From positions 31,682,396 to 31,746,395 of the forward strand of contig OZ010593.1 in assembly GCA_963932145.1 (NCBI GenBank): a stretch of 64,000 nucleotides of DNA, in the 5' to 3' direction. Below the pieces are notes generated by a model. The model was not told where the DNA came from, did not search any database, and worked only from the letters and a program-made list of their open reading frames with translations. This document shows positions 56,840 to 64,000 of the stretch, piece after piece (position 1 is the stretch's first letter; each line of letters opens with the position of its first letter). The position numbers and the translations under genes were made by a program. Source of the stretch: Acanthosepion lycidas (taxonomy: Eukaryota; Mollusca; Cephalopoda; Sepiida; Sepiidae).

Positions 56840-57198
56840 CGTGTTCCATCAGGATATTGTCGATAATAGTTCTCCATAACTAGCTCTTAGCAATATTTGT
56901 CTTTTCGCTACTTCTTCTAATCTCATTCTTGCCTTCCCAACCACTTTAAACATTTGCCACATCTCCCCTGACCCGACCTTTATCTTCCCTTTCTCGTTCT
57001 CTCCGTTTTCCCGCCAACCCATTTTCCAAATTAGTTTTATGTCTTCTTGTGTCTTAGAAACTTCAACTGTCTCAGAATCAGAAAAAAAAGGCAGTTGACA
57101 TTTCCAGGGCACAAAATGAGGAAAGAGGACTTAGAAAATTTGACACTCACATGACATATTAAAGGAAAGAGGGACATAGAAATGCAGCGAATTCAAAA
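56840..57198. pseudogene. Two opposed LINE (family B) tails
   Basis: Minus strand 57060-56840: ARMRLEEVAKRQILLRASYG and onward. Plus strand 57085-57198: RQLTFPGHKMRKEDLENLTL. Both match the part of family B that follows the thumb domain. Confidence 0.65.
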
Positions 57199-57452
57199 TG
57201 TTGTGTCCTTGTTAGGGTCAGAATAAAGACACAATGAGAGGAATTGAGTTAAACAAATATATTAACAGAAACAGTAATACAAACATATACAAACGAGAGT
57301 GTTACTGCAAGAATGTTCGGTCCGACTGTCAGAGCTGACTGCTGGAAACTTCTCTCGCCAAAAGGCTCCTATTTATAGCTGGGAGAGTGCATGCCTACGT
57401 GGGTAAATTACTATAAGAGATCGACATTGCATTTAAATATTTGGAGTCAACA
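57199..57452 (-). mobile_element. Probable solo LTR, family 2, minus orientation
   Basis: On the minus strand 254 bp run from TGTTGACTCC to GGACACAACA, with a TATA box (GCTATAAATAGG) 70-80 bp in and T-rich 3' part. Ends are TGTTG...CAACA. No flanking duplication is seen (CAAAA against TAGAA), and different LINE families lie on its two sides, so recombination may have removed one flank. Confidence 0.65.
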
Positions 57453-57540
57453 TAGAATTTACAGTTATATCTAGTCAACTAAACTGTAAATTAAGATCTC
57501 GACGCCAGTCTAGTACTGCTCTTATATTAAAAAGTCTAGG

Positions 57541-57955
57541 TACCATAGCAAAGAGCGTTATTTATTCTGTTTTATACAGAAATGTGGCACAAGGCCGAAA
57601 AGGGGATTGGGGAAAGGACGGTCTTCTTTTGTCTTAACTATAACTTAGCTAGCCGCAAACACTGACCCAATCGTACGAACAATATTCCTTACACCAAAAC
57701 AACACATTCATACCTACCTTTCTTACTACAACCACCATAATACCTCTTACCATAGCAAAGAGCGTTATTTATTCTGTTTTATACAGAAATGTGGCACAAG
57801 GCCGAAAAGGGGATTGGGGAAAGGACGGTCTTCTTCTGTCTTAACTATAACTTAGCTAGCCGCAAACACTGACCTAATCGTAAAAAACAATATTCCTTAC
57901 ACCAAAACAAACCATTCATATGTACCTTTCTTACTACAACCACCATAATACCTCA
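57541..57955. repeat. 207-bp tandem duplication within an insertion
   Basis: TACCATAGCAAAGAGCGTTA begins both units (57541 and 57748); the units differ at only a few bases. A third, single ACCATAGCGAAGAGC lies at 58061-58075, so the segment 57557-58061 is framed by a ~15-bp repeat of LINE sequence, probably a target-site duplication. The nature of the inserted element is not recognised. Confidence 0.85.
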
Positions 57956-58130
57956 TTGTCTCTATGAAAATACTAACTAGTCCCCATATTTACAATTCAT
58001 TGTCTGTGGGGGGAGGGGAATAAAACAACAATTCTAAAAACTAGCCCCAATGAGTATTTACAAAACCATAGCGAAGAGCTCATCCGAACAATTACCATGA
58101 AGATATTTATAGAGAAGACACAGGGAAGCT

Positions 58131-58690
58131 ACTTTTTTTTTTTTTTTTAAGGAAGGCGATAAGCCACTAGGACGCAAGGGGTTACAGAAAATTTGTAGCA
58201 AGATCAGATAGGAGTGACAGAGGAAAGGATGAGGAGAAGGATAGTGGATAGATCAAGGCAACTAGAGATGTCGATTGACATTACATTTGAATAGTTGGAG
58301 ATTATAGCTCTCAGGGAAACTGGAATAGGGAAGGGAGTTCCACAGGCGAGAGGTGCGAGACATGAGGCTATTCGAGTAGAAGAGACGGCTACATTTAGGA
58401 GTTTTGACAGTGAAAGGGTGAGAGCGGGATGCCAGCCTCGTAAGGCGCTTGAACTCATGAAGTCTGGGAACCAGCGAATGCAGCTCCTCGGAGCAATTGC
58501 TATGAAATATTTGTAAAAAATACAGAGAGAGGCGACGGCGCGTCTGTGAGAGAGCGACTGTAGACGAGATGCCATAACAGGGCCAATTATATTGCATATC
58601 CGCCTCTGGAGCCTTTCAAGAACCCCAAGGCAAACAGAAGGGGGTCCAGACCATATATGGCAGCAATACTCCATGCAAGGGCGAATTGTA
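58131..58690 (-). pseudogene. Younger LINE (family A), inserted in an older relative
   Basis: Minus frames 58674-58440 (MEYCCHIWSGPPSVCLGVLE, RICNIIGPVMASRLQSLSHR, CIFYKYF) and, after a one-base shift, 58500-58262 (LVPRLHEFKRLTRLASRSHP, SRTSRLWNSLPYSSFPESYN). An A-run on the minus strand (58133-58149 as T) marks its 3' end. 5'-truncated at MEYCC. Only one shift and few stops, so younger than its host copy. Confidence 0.82.
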
Positions 58691-58830
58691 CAGCAGGGGG
58701 AAAATGACTGAACCCGAGCTGCCAGATCAGGGCCGATAATATTGCTTTAACATAGCTATATTAAAAATAAAGGCTTTAAATATACACGGCAACAATATTC
58801 CGAGAGTCTCAGCACTTTCGTATTTTATGA

Positions 58831-59651
58831 TAAAATCGTAAAATATGATCCGGAGAGGATTTTTTTGTTCTGCTTTCTTAAAACAAAATTATTTCGATAC
58901 TTTCTGAATGAATTCCGATAAGGGTTAAAGCGTTTAAGTTCCTTTTGCCTACCTGGCAAAGGGTAGAAGAACTAAAGGCAACATTAGAGGGAATGAAGAA
59001 CCTGGCATGAGTGTGTGTGTGATTGTTCAAGAATAACATTTGAAGCCTATATGTTTGCAAACACACATGCAAAAACGTATAAATATGTGATAGATTCCTT
59101 TACGACAGACATGATGTCCACGAATTTTTCTTCTTCCGAAAACACAGCGAGTAAAGAATGAAAGAAAGAAACAAAGAGAGAAAGAGTGGAGTATTTGACC
59201 TGGACAAGGACACAAACGCGCCACGCAGAGATTTTCCCGCCTTTTTTTGTCTACACGAGACCAAGTCGACTAATCTAAAGAGAAAAGAAAGTCTACCCGA
59301 ACCCTGAGGCGTCTTTTGATCATTCCGATCTATGCAACAACAGATCTTAGATAATCACCAGTTCGTAAATAGTTCTGTTTGCTTCGTGAGTAGAGTTTTT
59401 TTTTTATCGACAGACGGCGGATGGATACGTGGTTCGGTTTGTTTATACTCACAGTTTACGTATATTTCGTTGGGAACATTCCGCCAATCAATATCTAATG
59501 ACAAATAGTTCTTGTTTACTTTTATTTTTGTTCTTCTTGATGTACGCACTCGATTCAAGTGCGTAGATAAAGGTAATCGGAATATGGAATTGGTTATCTT
59601 ACGGGCAGAAAAACACGGCATATCTTCTGAAAAAAAATACAAAAAACAAAA

Positions 59652-59656
<5 letters not shown>
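58831..59656. other. No recognisable feature
   Basis: Short frames without domains; not repeated elsewhere in the window. Confidence 0.4.

Positions 59657-59727
<71 letters not shown>
59657..59727. repeat. (TA)n, about 70 bp
   Basis: Pure TA run inside a short artefact ORF. Confidence 0.95.
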
Positions 59728-59731
<4 letters not shown>

Positions 59732-59869
59732 CACGTGTGTATGGTGTATGTATTTGTACAAAGATGCATTACTTTTATTGCAGCTCGCAAACATACGCAC
59801 CATTATCTATCCATTCAGGCGCCTGCCGCAGAGCCATAGTTTGTAAAGTAATATTTCATGCTCTTCCCC

Positions 59870-60860
59870 AAATTTTTTTTTAACCTATACAGTAAGACAA
59901 TTCTGGGAGAATTAGAAGTCCTACCAGGATTTATCATTGGTGGTCACAACTTGAACATAACATGTGGAAATAACAGACACGGAAAGGAAACTCCAAGAAC
60001 TCTCATAGAAGGAAGAAAAGAAAAGCGAAAAGAAAGAACTAAACATTATTTGCAAGAGGACCGAATGCAGGGCAAAAAAGAACAAACTAATATGCAAATT
60101 ACAAATCTGAGATACCAAACTCAAATAAGTACAGCAATTTTAACATCCGGTAGTCTCTTCTTCATCTGTGAGGTAATTGCCCAGCATTCAATGGCATATA
60201 TGAGGTCCGATATTACATAGCAGTTCAATACCCTTTTCTTTGATTCTAACAAAACTTTTCTATTTCTTAATCGTTTGCTTATCTTTTGGAACGTATCTTT
60301 GGCTATCGTAATGCGTATTTCAGGATCGCACTTTCGTTCACCGATGAAGGAATAGAATTCTACAGAAGGATGCTGACGATATCATGGACCGATCATGTGA
60401 GCAAGGGCGAAGTTTTAGAGAAAATGGAAACACAAAAGACACTTATACTTAATGTTGTTAACTATTTTTGCCGTAGTCTCTGAATATAGAATCAAGTGAA
60501 GTCCTTAGTGTGTTCAATATCAGAAGTCGGCAGTGAAGATTCGGAGAAAGTAGCAGCTGTTAAGTAATGCTTTAAGTCTTCGATATCAGGTTGGCAGTGA
60601 AGATATTTTGGGAGAAAAAAACAAAATGGCTGCCTTTATACACGTCGCATTGAATATTTTGAGCTTTCTGATTGGTTGACCCTTCTATTGGTGAACTATA
60701 AAATGAGTCAACTCATTTTGACTGGCTCACTAGTACATCAGTGTACCCCAAAATTCCAACACTTAACACCAGGAAGAGACAGTTGGGTTTTCTAGGACAC
60801 ATAATGAGGAAAGAGGGTTTGGAAAATCTGATACTAACAGGTCAGTTTCCTACTCTTTGT
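59870..60860 (+). pseudogene. LINE (family B), split by a solo LTR
   Basis: The plus strand reads QFWEN then, in frame, ILGELEVLPGFIIGGHNLN (59890-59950); the YADD box that should follow is missing, as in the 25.3-kb copy. TERKL-like positions and HRILQKDADD/EFYRRMLTISWTDHV (60350-60400) follow, then LEKMETQKTLILN to 60452. The solo LTR interrupts, and NTRKRQLGFLGHIMRKEGLE resumes at 60766. The middle part contains an unrelated or inverted stretch (60120-60340). Confidence 0.78.
60453..60761 (-). mobile_element. Solo LTR, family 1, minus orientation, inside a LINE
   Basis: 309 bp with TGTTG...CAACA ends and 5-bp duplications CTTAA at 60448-60452 and 60762-60766. The uninterrupted site in the LINE copy at 25855 (ATACTTAACATCAGG) has CTTAA once, which proves the boundaries. 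On the minus strand it carries CCAAT (twice) and GTGTATAAAGG. Same family as 3150-3474. Confidence 0.9.
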
Positions 60861-60885
60861 AGTTCTTCATTAAGGGAAACGGCAC

Positions 60886-60938
<53 letters not shown>

Positions 60939-61320
60939 GAAGAAGAAAAGTTTACGAGTTAGATCTTCTTTCTAGAAAGAATCTCTTTGTTGTAAATTTA
61001 TACCATATCATGACCTGACGCTGGGGCTTAAATTTCGCCAATTATAATTCCTGCAGAGGCGTAAGGATCCCCCGCAAAAGGGAGCAGATTGAAGTATGAA
61101 CACTAATGTTTATGTATAGACTCAAGTATTATAAATACTAATTTCGACTTCAGAGCGTAGGCGATTATAGCTCTCCACAGCTACCTTTTATCATCTGTGA
61201 ATTGCCATGAATTCTTGTGAAAGTTGTTTCCCATTGCCTTCTACACGGTTTGGGATTCAGTTTAGGTGTTCACTTTGACTGGCTGCCAACCAAGGCTAGT
61301 GAGACTAGTTTATCTTGATA
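60861..61320. other. (AAT)n at 60890-60936, otherwise nothing recognised
   Basis: The AAT repeat follows the LINE end. The remaining sequence is unassigned. Confidence 0.5.
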
Positions 61321-61324
61321 CTGG

Positions 61325-61460
61325 ATATGCGGGTGGTGTAATGAATAGTAGCCCGGAATAAGAAATTGGAGGGTCAAGTTCTAATTCCAGTCGGGTTCGT
61401 TAGATTGATAGGCGCAAATACGCATGAGAAAAGTATTCATTCATCTCCTTTCACCTAAGC
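61325..61460 (+). mobile_element. tRNA-like SINE head
   Basis: GGGTGGTGTAATGAATAGTA (A-box region), TAGCCCGG and GGTCAAGTTCTAATTCCAGT (decayed B box) in tRNA-like spacing. Related to 14878-14940. Confidence 0.5.
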
Positions 61461-62105
61461 TATGAGTTAAATAGTGTGACTTGTTTCTAAAAAATGGTTA
61501 ATGTAATATTAACTTATTAATTATTCTTAGGATCTAAAATATGTTTCTTCTTTAAATAACCCACAATGGGTTGATAAGCTGTAAAAGACAACAGAAATCA
61601 ATCACTTTAATTCATCATCATCATAATCATCATCATCCTTCGACCTCCCTATGGTTGTTCGGAACTCTCCATTAACAATCCCTTTCCATACAGTTCAGTC
61701 CAGCATTGCTGTCCCCAGATCCCCAATGTCCAACCCTGAGTCCCGACCTATGGTCTGGGAAAGTCAATTTTTGTGTGAAGACACTTCGAGAAGGATGCCA
61801 TAGGAGTAAGAATGAGACAATTATCCTGTCCACTTGGTGGCAGTGGCAAGCAAACTGTAATCATTTGAGTATAAGGCAGATTGGTCTCAGTTTTCCGTAA
61901 ATTGTGTTAAGCTTTGCATTTAACCCATAGCTGGAGCGATAAGTCATGTTTTCGTCGTTTTCTCAAGTGCGAAAGTGCGAAAGTGAACGCAACTGATGAT
62001 GCCGGAATTTGAACTCGGTTCGATGTTTTTGCTTCTTGATAACATGCTATCTATACTCACTGCGTTCGACATTAAATATCTCAACAAGGGTTGACATCTG
62101 TCCAT
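61461..62105. other. Spacer containing a dispersed repeat (61918-62040)
   Basis: TTAACCCATAGCTGGAGCGA ... GAATTTGAACTCGGTTCGAT is a third copy of the repeat at 42399. (ATC)n lies at 61613-61640. Confidence 0.5.
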
Positions 62106-62111
62106 ATTTCT

Positions 62112-62577
62112 GAGATGTGGTATTGTGACTATTTACATTGTTCGGACTGATGTCCTCATCTTTATTACCATAATCATGACGTTTCGGCCGCTGTACGCTC
62201 CGGCCTTCCTCAGGTGGTACACGTTGGAATTTCGAACGAACCCTTTATTTAATCCATTGGGGTGGCTTGTTCTAGTTCCACGTGTCATGCCTTTTCTGTA
62301 TATTTCAGATTCAGTAACTCAAATCTGCATGATTATTGTTGTGGCCAATTACTGAAGTCACAACTCTTTGGGTCAAGTCACTGGATCACTTCAATCAACG
62401 CATTTATCCGTGTGTCCACTCTGGCAGACGAAATAAAGTGTTCGGTTTGAAATTCCAACATATATCACCCGAAAAATTCCTGAGCGTACAACGGCAGAAA
62501 CTTTGGGAATGTGACAGTAAAGAAGAGGACAACATTCTGAACAATGTAAATAGTGTAAAGGGTTTAGATGGCTAAAA
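62112..62577. mobile_element. Long fold-back element
   Basis: 62115-62265 (ATTTACATTGTTCGGACTGA, ACGTTTCGGCCGCTGTACGC, CTTCCTCAGGTGG, TTTCGAACGAACCCTTTA) is the inverted complement of 62425-62577 over about 150 bp, with a 160-bp centre. No protein. Relatives or single arms: 7890, 43789, 45540, 46140. Which transposase would move it is unknown. Confidence 0.82.
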
Positions 62578-62831
62578 ATCCATCATGAACAAACTAACAG
62601 ATCGCGACAGCTATTAGGGAGATGTGATAGGTTAATGTTAAAAAAATTATTCAATATTATTATTGTTTAGGTAATGAGCATTGTAACATATCACAAATAG
62701 CTATATTGTGGAAAAAGGAATTTTCGACAATATACGCATTTTTTAGCTATTTATGGTTACATTTTTAACTCTTGTATGTGTAGTAATGGATAATATACAT
62801 TACTTACTCATTTTTTTTAAATTAATAACTA
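62578..62831. other. AT-rich sequence, nothing recognised
   Basis: No feature seen. Confidence 0.4.
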
Positions 62832-62911
62832 TTAGGTTGGTGCAAAAATAATGTCGTTTTCTTACATATGTTACTATGTGAGAAAACGACATTATTTTTG
62901 CACCAACCTAA
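62832..62911. mobile_element. Mariner-end MITE (80 bp)
   Basis: TTAGGTTGGTGCAAAAAT at both ends and an inside (GTCGTTTTCTTACATATGTT) shared with the 5' end of the mariner at 5333, so it derives from that element's own ends. Confidence 0.92.
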
Positions 62912-63102
62912 TATTTATGCTCACTTATTGACATTTATAGCTATCTGCTGATATGTTAAAATTTTGGAATAATACAATAATAAAAATTTGAATTTCATCT
63001 CTCTGACAGATGTCGCAATCTGTAAACTCAGTAAATGTTTATTTAGACATACCTCATATTGAATGATGGCAAGTGAAACCTTCCCCGTCTGAATTAATTG
63101 TA

Positions 63103-63204
63103 TTAGGTTGGTGCAAAAATAATGACGTAATAATGTCGTTTTTTGACGTTAAAAAATACGTCAAAAAACGACATTATTACGTCATTATTTTTGCACCAAC
63201 CTAA
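63103..63204. mobile_element. Palindromic mariner MITE (102 bp)
   Basis: A perfect-looking hairpin, nearly identical to 4547-4649 and 54107-54208. High identity between copies points to recent activity. Confidence 0.93.
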
Positions 63205-63889
63205 TATATTTAAGAAGATAAGATTAAGATTTTCAATGAGTGCTGGGCGCTATACATCAGTCTAGTCAAAGTAAATTTCTTTCTTCATTTGATTTAATCC
63301 ATTGAGGACTGCGTTCCTGAACAATTTTAACCTTTCTGTCTGAGCTCCTGACTCAAAATTCTCAAATAATTGTGATGTAACGCTTCATGGTAGATATAAT
63401 AATCGTTACAAGTGTTTACTCACTGGTGTTGCGAATAATGCCCGACTGGTGGCTGGGCATTAAGTCATATTTCTCTACCACCGGTAAATCGGTGGTCAGG
63501 GCTCAAAAGGGTTAATCATGCACTTGTATTCTTAACTGGAGTGAATTCCATAAATAAACCATTTTCATTATTAAAAAATTGTATTTCATCGCAACAATCA
63601 GCTCGTTAGACAATCTACAACGGTTAAAATAAAGAGCATGGACGGAAGTTAAGCAGCTTCCGACGAGATGGGAATTCGCATCCTGCATCATTTGGAGCCC
63701 TGCTCACATTTACTATTTTGGTTACGTAGAACAAGCATCGACAGCAAATTAAATCTCGACATATAGATGTGAAATTGGGGTTTAAATCTTGTCGGTTTTA
63801 ACCTTACTTCCGGTATCGAGTCAATTGTTAAAGCCTGCTCCTAAGAAAGTTGGTTCAATGTCTCATGGTTCAATGTTCAATTTCTTTTC
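63205..63889. other. No recognisable feature
   Basis: Contains a small palindrome CCACCGGTAAATCGGTGG (63479-63496). Confidence 0.4.
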
Positions 63890-64000
63890 ACCAGAATTGG
63901 TCATGTACATTTATAAATTTGACATTTGTCCGTTCCTTGGATATTAACGACACATCTAGTCTGGTGCTTTTGCTGCGTATCTTTAGATTCTGAACAAATT
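63890..64000 (+). pseudogene. LINE (family A) fragment running off the window
   Basis: ATTTGTCCGTTCCTTGGATA and TCTAGTCTGGTGCTTTTGCT match 17630-17690. The frame reads DICPFLGY then RHI and SGAF, i.e. the RPxxEYCxHIWxGA motif with stops. Confidence 0.6.

Larger units (their letters stand above)
57453..58830 (-). pseudogene. LINE (family A) broken into three parts by two insertions
   Basis: Minus strand order: 58810-58695 (EYCC near 58800, then SNIIGPDLAARVQSFS); gap filled by another LINE (58131-58690); 58130-58057 (SLCLLYKYLHGNCSDELFA); gap filled by 57557-58061; then 57560-57455 (LFAMVPRLFNIRAVL). Together the motifs run in the family order IIGPxLAxRLQSLSHRR, ASLxLFYKYxHGxCSDEL, LVPRL. Confidence 0.75.

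Noticed and set aside
62125..62575. Plus frames of 62-79 codons as genes
   Set aside because: They lie within the inverted arms of the fold-back element and have no domain.

Overview
This window is intergenic or intronic DNA from an animal nuclear genome and is almost entirely repeats. It is AT-rich and very dense in (TA)n, (CTTT)n, (GATA)n and (AC)n tracts. It holds LINE, Penelope-like, mariner, Helitron-like, SINE and LTR remnants, most of them broken. That mix, with no bacterial-type gene organisation, suggests a repeat-rich invertebrate. A mollusc, and within molluscs a cephalopod such as an octopus, is my best guess, but this rests on repeat style only. I found no convincing host protein-coding gene and no RNA gene. 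The only stretch that looks unlike repeat is a G/C-richer open segment at 26360-26836.

Layout. 1-1560: two compound CTTT arrays with higher-order structure. 1900-5330: AT-rich DNA with a solo LTR (3150-3474), a 19-bp minisatellite (3745-3991) and a ~95-bp tandem repeat split by a palindromic MITE. 5333-5918: an internally deleted mariner that keeps only the DNA-binding half of its transposase. 6500-8100: a triplicated ~570-bp unit. 8900-16520: microsatellites, SINEs and fold-back repeats. 16620-18100: an old LINE and an 18-bp minisatellite. 18370-21975: three Penelope-like pieces in opposing orientations, one nearly full length. 22340-26160: LINE tails inside a structure bounded by inverted repeats. 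26360-26840: the G/C-rich open segment. 28750-33450: SINE, LINE, a second mariner (minus strand) and AT-rich fold-back repeats. 34650-39290: two more Penelope-like fragments, a segmental duplication (35.3 kb against 47.3 kb) and a fold-back element. 39500-48050: hairpins, SINEs and inverted repeat pairs. 50500-60860: nested LINEs in both orientations, two inverted Helitron-like elements, two solo LTRs and a chimeric LINE junction present twice. 61300-64000: a tRNA-like SINE, a long fold-back element, two palindromic MITEs and a LINE fragment that runs off the end.

The open frames are transposase, reverse transcriptase or endonuclease fragments interrupted by stops and frameshifts, or translations of simple repeats. 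Any trans-mobilisation they suggest (LINE proteins on SINEs, mariner transposase on the MITEs, a Helitron helicase on the short Helitron-like copies) would need source copies outside this window. Nesting gives a relative chronology: LINE hit by Helitron; LINE hit by solo LTR; LINE hit by LINE; tandem repeat hit by MITE.
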